Shown piece by piece: positions 26,694 through 34,982 of a stretch of DNA of 42,224 nucleotides. Source of the DNA: Lentisphaerae bacterium ADurb.BinA184 (GTDB taxonomy: Bacteria; Verrucomicrobiota; Lentisphaeria; Oligosphaerales; MVZH01); assembly GCA_002068325.1 (NCBI GenBank), contig MVZH01000010.1, positions 1 through 42,224 on the forward strand, in the 5' to 3' direction. Under the pieces are notes generated by a model that was given only the letters and a program-made list of their open reading frames with translations, did not search any database and was not told where the DNA came from. The position numbers and the translations under genes are program-made. Each line of letters begins with the position of its first letter. The first letter of the stretch is position 1.

Positions 26694-27338
26694 TCACGAC
26701 ACCAGTTTGCGCAGGTAGTCAATCCAGGTGTCCATGCCGTCGCCGCTGCGGGCGCTGAGTTCGATGATGAAGACTCCGGGGTGGATCTGGCGCAGGCTGC
26801 GGCGGCAGGCGGCCGCGTCCCAGTCCAGGTGGGGCGCCAGATCCATCTTGGTCAGCACCACGACGGGGGCGTTGGCGAAGAGGGTCGGGTACTTGAGGGG
26901 TTTGTCTTCGCCTTCGGCGGTTGAGAGGAGGGCGATCTTGAAGTGTTCGCCGAGGTCGAAGGCGGCGGGGCAGACGAGGTTGCCGACGTTCTCGATGAAC
27001 AGCAGGCGGGTGCCGGGTTTGACGACGCGCGGCAGGGCCTTCGCGATCTGGCCGGCATTCAGGTGGCAGGCGCTGCGGGTCTGGATCTGCATGACGGCGG
27101 CGCCGCGGCCGCGGAGGCGGCGCGCGTCGTTGTCCGTCTGCTGGTCGCCGGTGATGACCGCGCACTTGACCTCGCCGGCGAGGCGGTCGAGGGTTTTTTC
27201 GAGCAGGGCGGTCTGCGCGGCGTGGGCGGCGTCGCCGTGGGCGTGGGTGTGCGTGTGGCCGTCGTGGGTATGCACGAATTTGCCTTTCCGGCCGTGCCCG
27301 GGGCGGGCCGGCTTGTCGCATCCGCAGTCCTGGCACAT
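26694..27338 (-). CDS. hypB: HypB-like nickel-insertion protein lacking the P-loop
   Basis: 214 residues. HypB is the GTPase that, with HypA, loads nickel into [NiFe]-hydrogenases. Present here: N-terminal metal motif MCQDCGC, a His-rich stretch (HTHDGHTHTHAHGD), GDQQTDND, the interdomain metal site Cys91-His92 (SACHLN) with Cys123 in NVGNLVCPA, and the base-recognition LTKMD. Missing: the entire segment with the Walker A P-loop (SSPGSGKT in relatives) and the preceding helix. The chain passes directly from HAHGDAAHAAQ to TALLEKTLDRL at residue 41/42, where relatives have GKTxLLExTL. The frame is kept. Without the P-loop GTP binding should fail, so this is either a deletion mutant, a nickel-storage derivative or a sequencing/assembly deletion. 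The start codon overlaps the hypA stop (TGATG). Confidence 0.9.
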   Translation of the reverse strand: MCQDCGCDKPARPGHGRKGKFVHTHDGHTHTHAHGDAAHAAQTALLEKTLDRLAGEVKCAVITGDQQTDNDARRLRGRGAAVMQIQTRSACHLNAGQIAKALPRVVKPGTRLLFIENVGNLVCPAAFDLGEHFKIALLSTAEGEDKPLKYPTLFANAPVVVLTKMDLAPHLDWDAAACRRSLRQIHPGVFIIELSARSGDGMDTWIDYLRKLVS

Positions 27339-27679
27339 CAGACGACCTCCACGGAACGAAGGGTGAACTCACGTCCGCCCGCGACCTCGACCTCGGTGGA
27401 ACCGCAGGCTTCGCACAGCAGCAGGGGGAAGGCGGCCTTGGCGTCGGCGCCGCAACGGCGGCAGCGGACGCGGGCCGGGACCTCCTCAATGTCCAGCGTG
27501 GCCCCGGCCAGCGGGGTGTCCGCCGCCGCCATCGGGAAGGCGAACTCGAAGGCGTCCCGCTCGACGCCGGACAGCTCGCCGATGCTGACAGTGAGGCGGA
27601 GCGCGCGGGAGGCATTCTGCTCGGCGAGGACGCGCTCGACCTGGCGGATCAGTTCCTCGGCCAGCGAGAGTTCGTGCAT
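27338..27679 (-). CDS. hypA: Hydrogenase maturation nickel metallochaperone HypA
   Basis: 113 residues, the normal family length. It begins MHELSLAEELI, in which the N-terminal amine and His2 form the nickel site. The zinc site is VRCRRCGADA and LLCEACGSTE, two CxxC pairs about 25 residues apart. HypA passes nickel to the hydrogenase large subunit (or urease) together with HypB in the cytoplasm. The ATG overlaps the hypE stop and its own stop overlaps the hypB start, each as TGATG, so the three should be translated together. No hydrogenase structural gene is in the window. Confidence 0.95.
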   Translation of the reverse strand: MHELSLAEELIRQVERVLAEQNASRALRLTVSIGELSGVERDAFEFAFPMAAADTPLAGATLDIEEVPARVRCRRCGADAKAAFPLLLCEACGSTEVEVAGGREFTLRSVEVV

Positions 27680-28701
27680 CAGCAGATCCTCGGCAGCAGT
27701 TCGCCTTGGGGGACGGCGATGAGACGGCGTCCGCCGGCGAGGGTTTGCAGGCAGACGCGGGCGGCGTCACGGGTGACCGTTCCGATGCGCGCGGCGCCCC
27801 GGCCCTCGGGGAGCGTTCGCCAGGCATCGAGAACCGCGGTGGCGCCGGTGGCCGAGCAGACCATGAGCACGCGGCCTTCGCAGGGCACGCCGAGAATGTC
27901 CAGCCCGAGCATCTCGGCCAGGGCGCGGGTTCCAGGCGAGACCGGCAGGGCGGCCTCCTCGATCGTGACGCCGAAGGCCTGCCCACCGGCGATCTCATTG
28001 AGGACGGCCGCCACGCCGCCACGGGTGGGATCGCGCATGAACCTGACCGCCGGGCCGAACCGGCGTGCGACGTCAACCAGCCGGTGCACGGGGGCGGTGT
28101 CGCTGAGCGGCGAGCCGGCGATGCCGATGCCCTCGCGGGCCGCCAGCACCGCCAGGCCGTGGTCGCCGATGTTGCCGCTCACCAGCACGGCGTCGTCGGC
28201 CTCGATGCGGCGGCGGTCCAGCGTGAGCTCGGGCAGGCGTTCGCCGATGCCCGCGGTGTTGATGTAGAGTCCGTCGCACTGTCCGCGCGGGACGACCTTG
28301 GTGTCGCCAGTGGCGATGAGGACGGCGCAGCGCGCGGCGGCGTCGCGCACGCTGTCGAGCACGGTCTGAAGCGTCGCCAGGGGCAGGCCTTCTTCGAGCA
28401 CGAGGGCGAGGGACAGCCAGCGCGGCCGGCCGCCGGCCACGGCGAGGTCATTGACCGTGCCGTACACGGCGAGGTCGCCGATGTTGCCGCCGGGGAACAG
28501 CGGCGGTTGGACCACGAAGCTGTCGGTGGTGAAGAGGATGTCCGGCGTATCAAGGTGGAGCGACGCGGCATCGGGCAGCGGGGCCAGGGGGCCGTGTCCG
28601 AAGCGGGGGAGGATTTGATCCCGGATGAGCTGGGCCGAGAGGCGTCCGCCGCCGCCGTGCGCGAGGAGGATCCGGGGGGTGTCGCGGGTCGGGTTCGTCA
28701 T
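27679..28701 (-). CDS. hypE: Hydrogenase maturation protein HypE
   Basis: 340 residues. HypE dehydrates a carbamoyl group carried on its last Cys to cyanide for the [NiFe] active site. Visible are AHGGGGRLSAQLI near the start, TTDSFVVQPPLFPGGNIGDL, the ATP-site GDTKVV, FMRDPTRGGVA, and the C-terminal PRIC with the essential terminal Cys. The start at 28701 was chosen because the chain begins MTNPTRDTPRILLAHGGGG and its ATG overlaps the ppk1 stop (ATGA); the frame is open much further upstream but only as antisense to ppk1 sense codons. HypF and HypC/HypD, which act before HypE, are absent here and must lie elsewhere. Confidence 0.95.
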   Translation of the reverse strand: MTNPTRDTPRILLAHGGGGRLSAQLIRDQILPRFGHGPLAPLPDAASLHLDTPDILFTTDSFVVQPPLFPGGNIGDLAVYGTVNDLAVAGGRPRWLSLALVLEEGLPLATLQTVLDSVRDAAARCAVLIATGDTKVVPRGQCDGLYINTAGIGERLPELTLDRRRIEADDAVLVSGNIGDHGLAVLAAREGIGIAGSPLSDTAPVHRLVDVARRFGPAVRFMRDPTRGGVAAVLNEIAGGQAFGVTIEEAALPVSPGTRALAEMLGLDILGVPCEGRVLMVCSATGATAVLDAWRTLPEGRGAARIGTVTRDAARVCLQTLAGGRRLIAVPQGELLPRIC

Positions 28702-30851
28702 CGGTCTGAAGATCGTGTGCGGGGTCGCGTTCGAGGGGTATGGAAGCGGGGGCTGCGGAGGACGGGCGTCTGGGTGTCGGTGAGGCCGGGGCGGGGGTCG
28801 GCCAGACTGGCGAAGCCGCGGTAGGTCAGCTCCTGGCTGCCGGGTTTTGTCGAGGCGCGCGGGGGGTCGGTATAGGTGCCGCCCGGCTTCATGACGCGGG
28901 CCTTTCGCGCGTCGTTCATCTGGGTCTCCAGGAGCCAGTCGAGGCGCTTGCAGGCTTGGGGGTCGGCGACCGGGAAGAGGATTTCGATCCGGTGGCTGAG
29001 GTTGCGGGTCATCCAGTCGGCGCTGGAGAGGAAGAAGCGGGGGGTGCCGCCGTTGTGGAAGCGGAAGACGCGGGCGTGTTCGAGGTAGCGGTCCACGATG
29101 CTGACGACCCGGATGCGGCCGTGTCCGAGCCCGGTGTCGAGGCAACAGAGTCCGCGGACGACGAGGTTGATCTCGACGCCGGCCTCGGCGGCGGCGTAGA
29201 GGTGGCGGATCATGTCCAGGTCCTGGAGCGAGTTCATCTTGGCGGTGAGGCGGCCGCTGCCGCCGGGTTGGCGGGCGTTGGCGATTTCCGTGTCAATCAG
29301 GGCGTGGAGCGTCTCGCGCAGGTTGTAGGGGGCGACGGCGAGGGACTCCCAGGCGGGCAGTTCGGCGTAGCCGGTCATGAGGTTGAAGAGGGCGGTGGCG
29401 TCGGAGCACAGGGCGGGGTCGGTGGTGAGGTAGCCGATGTCGGCGTAGAGCTTGGCGGTGCGGTGGTTGTAGTTGCCGGTGGACAGGTGCAGGTAGCGGC
29501 GGAGCTGTCCGTCCTCGCGGCGGACGATGAGGAGGGCCTTGGCGTGGACTTTGCAGCTGGCGATGCCGTAGATGACGTGGGCGCCGGCTTCCTCGAGCTG
29601 GCGGGCCCAGCGGATGTTGCGCTCTTCATCGAAGCGGGCTTTGACTTCGACTACGACGGTGACCTGTTTGCCGTTCACGGCGGCCGCCTGCAGGGCGTGC
29701 ACCACGGGCGAGTCGGCGCCGACGCGGTAGAGGGTCTGCTTGATGGCGAGCACGTCGGGGTCTTCGGCGGCCTCCTGGAGGAGCCGCACAACGGGGTCGA
29801 AGCTTTCGTAGGGATGGAACAGCGCGATGGCGCCGGCGGCGGCCAGGGAGGCGACCACGGGCAGGTTCGGGGCGATGGCGGGGGAGGGCAGGGGCCGCCA
29901 GCTGTCGTTGCACAGGCCGGGCCGTTCTTCGAGGCCGGCAAGGTCGGCGAAGCGGCTGAGGTCGAGCGGGCCGTCGGGGCGGTAGACAAGTTCGGGGCCG
30001 ACGTCCAGGCGCCGGCGCAGCCAGGCGGCCGCCCAGGCCGGGGCGGCGGCGGGGACTTCGAGGCGGATGGGCTGGCGTCTCCGGCTCAGGCGGATCGCCT
30101 GCTGCAGATCGTCAACGAGGTCGGCGGCGCTGTCGCGGTCCACCGCGAAATCCATGTCGCGGGTGATGCGGAAGGGGACGGCGGCGGCGGGGCCGCAGCC
30201 GGGGAAGAGGGTCTGGAGGTTCGCCATGATGACGTCCTCGCAGAGGGCGTAGTCGTGGCCGTTGTCGGCGATGGGGGAGTGGTCGAGCATGCGTACGAAG
30301 CGCGGCAGGCGGGGAGGGATTTCGAGCAGGGCGTGGCGGGGGCGGGCGGTGCCGTTGCCGCGGAGCGACACCAGCAGATGGATGGCGCGGTGACTCAAGC
30401 GGGGGAACGCAGTCCTGCCGCGCATGGCGACCGGGGTGAGGACGGGGAGGATCTGGTTCTCAAAGTAGCGTTTCATCTCGCGCCGGGCCGCCGGCGTCCA
30501 GGCGTCTGGCGGACGGAGGGCGACGTTGTGCCGGCCCAGGGCGGGGATGATCTCGGTGGTCAGGCAGGCGTACTGGCGGGCGGTCCCGCGGCGGACCTGG
30601 TTGCGGATGAGGGCGAGTTGCTGGCTGGCGGTGAGGCCGGCGGGGTCGGTGGCCGTGGGGTTGGCCTCGGCCTGGCGGCGCAGTCCGGCGACGCGGACCA
30701 TGAAAAACTCGTCGAGGTTGCTGCTGTAGATGGCGAGGAAGCGGAGTCTTTCGAGGGGCGGGTTGCGGTGGTCGAGGGCCTCCTGGAGGACCCGGTGGTT
30801 GAAGGCCAGCCAGCTCAGCTCGCGGTTGAGGAAGGGGGTGGGATCAGCCAT
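28698..30851 (-). CDS. ppk1: Polyphosphate kinase 1
   Basis: 717 residues. Reversibly makes polyphosphate from ATP. All four domains are present: N domain (FLNRELSWLAFN), a PHP-like head domain, then two HKD-type domains. Autophosphorylated His436 lies in CKVHAKALL and the second catalytic His592 in DRYLEHARVF, the same spacing as in E. coli. Conserved HLSTGNYN and the nucleotide-site FFLSSADWM are present. About 45 residues after the core are basic and look disordered. The start at 30851 overlaps the ppx end as ATGGCTGA, with GGAAG 8 bases upstream; an earlier ATG at 30881 lies inside ppx. Coupled to ppx before it and hypE after it. Confidence 0.95.
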   Translation of the reverse strand: MADPTPFLNRELSWLAFNHRVLQEALDHRNPPLERLRFLAIYSSNLDEFFMVRVAGLRRQAEANPTATDPAGLTASQQLALIRNQVRRGTARQYACLTTEIIPALGRHNVALRPPDAWTPAARREMKRYFENQILPVLTPVAMRGRTAFPRLSHRAIHLLVSLRGNGTARPRHALLEIPPRLPRFVRMLDHSPIADNGHDYALCEDVIMANLQTLFPGCGPAAAVPFRITRDMDFAVDRDSAADLVDDLQQAIRLSRRRQPIRLEVPAAAPAWAAAWLRRRLDVGPELVYRPDGPLDLSRFADLAGLEERPGLCNDSWRPLPSPAIAPNLPVVASLAAAGAIALFHPYESFDPVVRLLQEAAEDPDVLAIKQTLYRVGADSPVVHALQAAAVNGKQVTVVVEVKARFDEERNIRWARQLEEAGAHVIYGIASCKVHAKALLIVRREDGQLRRYLHLSTGNYNHRTAKLYADIGYLTTDPALCSDATALFNLMTGYAELPAWESLAVAPYNLRETLHALIDTEIANARQPGGSGRLTAKMNSLQDLDMIRHLYAAAEAGVEINLVVRGLCCLDTGLGHGRIRVVSIVDRYLEHARVFRFHNGGTPRFFLSSADWMTRNLSHRIEILFPVADPQACKRLDWLLETQMNDARKARVMKPGGTYTDPPRASTKPGSQELTYRGFASLADPRPGLTDTQTPVLRSPRFHTPRTRPRTRSSDR

Positions 30852-32466
30852 GGCCGTTGTCTTCCGCGACCAGCTCGACACGGTAGCCGTAGACTTCCTC
30901 GAACATGCCGGCCTTCGCCTTCAGCCCCCACTGTTCGACGGCGAAGTCGAGGTTGGCGCCGACGCACAGGGCGACGCGCTGGCCGGCGACTCTCACCGCG
31001 CGCAGGCGAAGCCGTCCCCGGTGACCGCGGTCCAGCGCGTCGGCCACGCGCAGCAGGGCGGCAAGTTGGCAGACCTGGACGCGCCGTGGCGGGGGGAGGA
31101 CGGCGTACTCCGGGTGCGACAGCTTGGGCGAGGAACGGCGATGGTAGCGGGCGGCCAGGGCGACGGTCTCCTGCTCCTCGGAGGTGATGCCGGGCAGCTC
31201 GCTGTTGGCGATCAGGTAGTGCGAGTGTTTGTGGTGCTGGCGTCCGCTGACGAAGCAGCCGATGTCATGGAGGATGGCGGCGACCTGCAGGAGGACGCGG
31301 TCGCGGGCGGGCATGTGGTGGAGCGTGGCGAGCCCGTCGAAGAGCCGGGCCGCGAAGTCGGCGACGGCGTGGCCGTGGGCGGCGTCGTAGCAGTAGCGGG
31401 CGGCCAGGGCATGGGCGGCGGTGAGGATGTCGGGGACGAAGGGATCGGCGGCCGATTCGAGGGTGCGGTAGAGGTCGTCTACGAGGGCGTCACGGGTGTT
31501 GACCATGGGCACCCAGATGCGGTCGGCACCGGTGACGGCGAAGAGGTGGTCGAGGATATGGCAGCACGGTTCGATGCTCTGGAGGGTGGCGGCGGTGAGG
31601 CTGCCTTGGGGGCGGGGCATGCTGACCTGCTGTCGTTCGACGCGCTCGAAGAGCCGGCGGAACTGGGCGCGGGTGAGGCTGTCGCAGGCCTTGCGGCGGG
31701 GGTGGCCATCCAGCCCCATAAGTGCGCGCACTGGGGCGCCGACGGCGATCAGGTTGCGGGGGTTGTCTCCGGGCCACAGGCGGGCGGCGCCGCCGAGGAT
31801 GGCGGCGACGAAGGGGTCAATGACGTCTTCGAGTTCGGCGCGGGTGAGGCGCTCCCCCAGTTCGTCGCCCAGGCGCAGGGTGCCGAGGCGGATGGTGTCG
31901 GCGCTCTGCATGTGGGCATCGCGGTAACAGGCCAGCTGGCTGGAGCCGGCCCCGAGCACCAGGAGCAGCGCGCTCTGCGACAGGCGCCGGAACCGTTGCG
32001 GGCCGAGGACGCGTTGTACGGCCAGCGAGATCAGCCGGACTTCGGTCGAGCCGTCGAGGGGCTCGATCTGAATGCCCGTGCCGGTCTGGATGCGGTGGAT
32101 GAAGACCTCGCGGTTGAGGGACTCGCGCACGGCGCTGGTGGCCACGGCGTGGTAGTAGCGCACCTTCATTTCCCGCATCTGCTGGGCGAAGTCGCGCATG
32201 ACCTCGGCGGCCTGGCGCATGCTTTCCGAGGAGATGACGCCGGACCGGAACACGTCGCGGCCGAGCGGCAGGAGACGGGGGATTTCGTCCCAGTAGGTGA
32301 GGGTGCCGCTGCCGCGTTCCCTCTGGCAGATCTGCAGGCGTGCCGAGTAGGCGCCCAGGTCGATGACGGCCATGGGGTCGTACAGGGCGGCCCGGGCGCC
32401 GGCGGCGCTGGCCGTTGCCAAGGGGGCCGGTTCGTCAGGCTGGAAGGCGGCGGTGTGTGAGGGCAT
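30844..32466 (-). CDS. ppx: Exopolyphosphatase/GppA-type phosphatase with HD domain
   Basis: 540 residues. Ppx/GppA enzymes remove terminal phosphates from polyphosphate or pppGpp. The actin-like fold is marked by MAVIDLGAYSARLQI (where most have DIGSNS), then ATSAVRESLNREVFI, LGAGSSQLA and the second nucleotide motif AVGAPVRALM. The C-terminal third is an HD-type domain (VAAILHDIGCFVSGRQHHKHS), as in the long E. coli type. The start at 32466 was preferred (AGAGG 11 bases upstream); 32526 is also open, and 32373 would start directly at MAVIDLG. It heads the ppx-ppk1-hypE-hypA-hypB series. A degenerate glycine/serine in the first phosphate loop makes substrate preference uncertain. Confidence 0.88.
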   Translation of the reverse strand: MPSHTAAFQPDEPAPLATASAAGARAALYDPMAVIDLGAYSARLQICQRERGSGTLTYWDEIPRLLPLGRDVFRSGVISSESMRQAAEVMRDFAQQMREMKVRYYHAVATSAVRESLNREVFIHRIQTGTGIQIEPLDGSTEVRLISLAVQRVLGPQRFRRLSQSALLLVLGAGSSQLACYRDAHMQSADTIRLGTLRLGDELGERLTRAELEDVIDPFVAAILGGAARLWPGDNPRNLIAVGAPVRALMGLDGHPRRKACDSLTRAQFRRLFERVERQQVSMPRPQGSLTAATLQSIEPCCHILDHLFAVTGADRIWVPMVNTRDALVDDLYRTLESAADPFVPDILTAAHALAARYCYDAAHGHAVADFAARLFDGLATLHHMPARDRVLLQVAAILHDIGCFVSGRQHHKHSHYLIANSELPGITSEEQETVALAARYHRRSSPKLSHPEYAVLPPPRRVQVCQLAALLRVADALDRGHRGRLRLRAVRVAGQRVALCVGANLDFAVEQWGLKAKAGMFEEVYGYRVELVAEDNGHG

Positions 32467-32563
32467 GCGGAGCGGCCTCTGCAGGGCGGAGCAAGGTTTG
32501 AGGCACCGGCACGCACCCCCCGGCACCGGGGTTCAGGGGGCGGCTGTCAGCGATCATCGTCTG

Positions 32564-32611
32564 GCGTTCGGCGTCCAGCGTTCAGGCTTCCGGTTTCCGG
32601 TTCAGGTTTCC
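32564..32611. repeat. Degenerate heptamer array
   Basis: Seven units in 7-base register: GCGTTCG, GCGTCCA, GCGTTCA, GGCTTCC, GGTTTCC, then slightly shorter GGTTCA and GGTTTCC. It lies between ppx and the ROK kinase, both minus strand. Confidence 0.65.
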
Positions 32612-32678
32612 TCACGAAGGCTCTGAGGTTGATGAATCTCCCAGGCCAGCCTTCCGGCGCCGGGCCGGGGGCACCGCC

Positions 32679-33650
32679 TCACACCGCGCCGCGCCGCCGG
32701 CCCACGTGCGCCGCACCGGCCGGCACGGCATCGTCGCCGAGACGGCTGAGTTTGAGGTTGACATCCTTTGGGTCGAGCGCGAACAGGTTCCTGGCCATGC
32801 CGCCGCGCACAAAGGGCAGCAACTCCTTGCCAAGGGCCTGCATGACTCCTCCACCCAGGACGATGCCGTCCGGGGCGAGCGCGGCCATGAGGTTGGCGAC
32901 CGCCACGCCCAGCATCGCGGCGCCTTCATTGAGCACCGTGCAGACCACCTCGTCGCCGGCCTCGTAGGCCTTGGCGAGGAGACGGCTGCGCACGTTGTCC
33001 AGCTCGTCGCCGACCTCCTGGGTGAGGCTGCTGGGCCGGCCCCGGCGTTGGATCAGGCGGCGGAACTGCCGGCCGAAAGCCGCCTTGCTGCAGTAGGCCT
33101 CGGCGCAGCCGCAGTTCCCGCAACTGCACGGGTGGCCGCCGACAGCCACCACCATGTGGCCGAGCTCGCCGGCAAGCCCGTGCAGGCCACGGTGCAACCG
33201 GCCCCCCAGGATGATGCCGCCGCCTAGGCCAGTACCGACGAAGAACCCGACGACGTTGGGCAGTCCCTTCATGGCGCCGAACTGCTGCTCCGCCAAGGTG
33301 CCGCAGTTGCCGTCGTTCTCCAGGAAGACCTCCCGTTCAAAGGCGGCCGCAAACAGCTTCCGCGCCTGAACCCCCTCCCACCGCAGGTTGGGGGCGTTGA
33401 GCATCTCCCCGGTGGCCGGCTCGACCGGCGAGGGAACCGCAATCCCGACCGAGCCGACCTCCGGCCAGCCGGCCTTGGCCTCGGCCAGCGCCTTCTCCGC
33501 CGTGCGCCGCAGGCGCTGGGCCGTCTGCTCCGGGTCGTCGGCCAGGATCGTGCGTTTGCGGCCGCGGCCGACGATCTCGCCGTCGGTCGTCATGACAACG
33601 GCGGCGATCTTGGTGCCGCCCAGGTCGAGGCCGAGCGCCAGCTTGCCCAT
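32679..33650 (-). CDS. ROK-family sugar kinase (glucokinase type)
   Basis: 323 residues. Phosphorylates a hexose with ATP. The phosphate loop is LDLGGTKIA (about 8-16), followed by NDGNCGTLAEQQ, the catalytic-loop Asp in ENDGN, GTGLGGGIILGG, and the ROK zinc motif GHPCSCGNCGCAEAYCS with the conserved CxCGxxGCxE. There is no N-terminal HTH, so it is a kinase rather than an NagC/Mlc-type repressor. The start at 33650 has AGGA 7 bases upstream; the open frame beyond it is antisense to the divergent spacer and unlike protein. It is divergent from the HTH-EIIA regulator, suggesting a joint role in sugar sensing and use. The sugar itself is not determined. Confidence 0.92.
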   Translation of the reverse strand: MGKLALGLDLGGTKIAAVVMTTDGEIVGRGRKRTILADDPEQTAQRLRRTAEKALAEAKAGWPEVGSVGIAVPSPVEPATGEMLNAPNLRWEGVQARKLFAAAFEREVFLENDGNCGTLAEQQFGAMKGLPNVVGFFVGTGLGGGIILGGRLHRGLHGLAGELGHMVVAVGGHPCSCGNCGCAEAYCSKAAFGRQFRRLIQRRGRPSSLTQEVGDELDNVRSRLLAKAYEAGDEVVCTVLNEGAAMLGVAVANLMAALAPDGIVLGGGVMQALGKELLPFVRGGMARNLFALDPKDVNLKLSRLGDDAVPAGAAHVGRRRGAV

Positions 33651-34044
33651 GGGAGTGTCCTGTCGGTTGTCGGCCGCCGGCCGGTTCCTCCGACCCCGCG
33701 TGGGGAAGATGCGGGACGCCTTCGCCGGCCGGTGCCGCGAACCCAGAACATACACGCCGGGCCGGCACCCGGCAATGCACGCCCGGCCCGAAATCGGGGC
33801 GGTTGCACAATCCGGGAAAGCGGGTTCGCCCGGCATGACGCAGGCCGCGGATCCCAGTAGGCGGCCAAGATCACTGGCCCCGCCAGGGAACCGGCGGCGT
33901 CCCCCCTGCCCGAATCCCGCCGCCGTCCTCGACGCGAAATGCCGGCCGCGGGCCTTGACCGCCGGCCCATGCAGGGTATGGTAATTCCCGGACAGGAACT
34001 GACACCCGCCCCATCCGGGGCCAGCAATCGCCGTGGAGGCGCCC
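33651..34044. other. Divergent control region, ROK kinase and HTH-EIIA regulator
   Basis: 394 bases without a gene. It holds the candidate promoter at 33955-33982 for the plus-strand regulator and GC-rich inverted repeats around 33740-33800 (GCCGGGCCGGC, GCCCGGCCC). No minus-strand promoter was clear. Confidence 0.5.
33955..33982 (+). promoter_or_regulatory. Candidate sigma70-type promoter for HTH-EIIA gene
   Basis: TTGACC (33955-33960), 16-base spacer, TATGGT (33977-33982) followed by AAT. It would give a leader of about 55 bases. Shares TATGGTAAT with the candidate at 9374-9382. Confidence 0.45.
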
Positions 34045-34731
34045 ATGATCCTGACCCTCAAAGAACTGGCCAGCTACCTGCGTGTCAACGAACGCACCAT
34101 TCTGCGCATGCAGCAGACGGGGCAGATCAGCGGAGTCAAGATCGGCGGCCAGTGGCGGTACAACGGCCGGCAGATTGACGCCCTGTTCTTCCCCGAGAAG
34201 GCCGTCAACGGCCCGGATGCGGTGTCCTTGGCCGACCTGACGCGCAGTCCGATCGCGGTGCCGCTGAGCCGGGTGCTGCGGGCGGACCGCTTCATCATGG
34301 ACATGCGGGCGCGCAGCGCCTCCGGCGCGCTCGATGAGCTGTGCGCGCTGATCAGCGCCAAGAACCTGTGCCTCGACACCAAGGATCTGCGGCAGCGCAT
34401 TGACGCCCGCGAGGAGCTGCTCAGCACCGGGGTCGGCCACGGGATCGCCATCCCTCACCCGCGCGACCCTGTCCCGACCCTGCCCGAACCGGTCATCATC
34501 ATCGTCGGGATCAGCCAGAAGGGGATCGCCTTCAACTCGGCGGACGGCAAGCCGGCCCACCTCTTCTTCCTGCTCTGCGACCAGAACATCGAAATGCATC
34601 TGCACATGATGGGCCGCCTGGCGAAGCTGCTGTCGAACAGCGAGACCGTTGATCTCCTGCGGGGGGCCAAGACCCCCGAGGAGTTCCTTCGGGTGGTGAT
34701 GGAGACGGAGCGCCGCGACTTCCTCACCTGA
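34045..34731 (+). CDS. Fused helix-turn-helix and PTS EIIA (fructose/nitrogen type) regulator
   Basis: 228 residues. 1-50: excisionase/MerR-type HTH (LTLKELASYLRVNERTILRM, then GGQWRYNGRQID). 70-228: EIIA domain of the PtsN/FruA group with DELCALISAK, the loop TGVGHGIAIPHPR (phosphorylation site His138, partner His132), IIVGISQKGIAF and LFFLLCDQN. EIIA domains take phosphate from HPr; fused to DNA binding, this would tie transcription to phosphotransfer state (inference). The start at 34045 has GGAGG 5 bases upstream; a GTG at 34033 is less likely. Divergent from the ROK kinase. No EI, HPr or membrane EIIBC is in the window, as with the incomplete phosphotransfer chains of related phyla. Confidence 0.9.
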   Translation: MILTLKELASYLRVNERTILRMQQTGQISGVKIGGQWRYNGRQIDALFFPEKAVNGPDAVSLADLTRSPIAVPLSRVLRADRFIMDMRARSASGALDELCALISAKNLCLDTKDLRQRIDAREELLSTGVGHGIAIPHPRDPVPTLPEPVIIIVGISQKGIAFNSADGKPAHLFFLLCDQNIEMHLHMMGRLAKLLSNSETVDLLRGAKTPEEFLRVVMETERRDFLT

Positions 34732-34732
34732 G

Positions 34733-34755
34733 CGGCCGAGGCGCCTGCAGACCCC
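34733..34755 (+). repeat. Post-stop repeat, copy 1
   Basis: CGGCCGAGGCGCCTGCAG followed by ACCCC, starting 2 bases after the stop codon of the HTH-EIIA gene. A near-identical copy starts 2 bases after the stop at 41472. Confidence 0.6.
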
Positions 34756-34865
34756 CTCGATCAGGTGCCGGGGCGGAACCCGGCCCTGGAGTTTGGCACA
34801 AGTGGATTGCCACGAACGATGACACCCTGCTTGTGTCTGGCCTCTGCAATACCGCGGCGGAGCCG

Positions 34866-34982
34866 CTCTGGAGTGCGGTCGCCTGCGACCGCTTTGTTCC
34901 GCCGGGGCCTGCCCCGGCGCGGTGGCCGGCCGTCATGCCGGCCCGTGTGAGAGCTGCGGCAGGCCGCAGACACTCCAAAGAG
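34866..34982. mobile_element. REP/MITE-like palindromic element
   Basis: The ends are inverted copies: CTCTGGAGTG at 34866-34875 and CACTCCAAAGAG at 34971-34982. The interior is a string of palindromes: CGGTCGCCTGCGACCG, GCCGGGGCCTGCCCCGGC, GGCCGGC/GCCGGCC and GCGGCAGGCCGC. Elements of this look are spread through many Verrucomicrobia and Lentisphaerota genomes, mobilised in trans. No transposase is inside. It may also end transcription from both sides. Confidence 0.65.

Noticed and set aside
28740..31187. Plus-strand open frame of 815 codons
   Set aside because: Antisense to ppk1, whose catalytic His residues and length match the family exactly.
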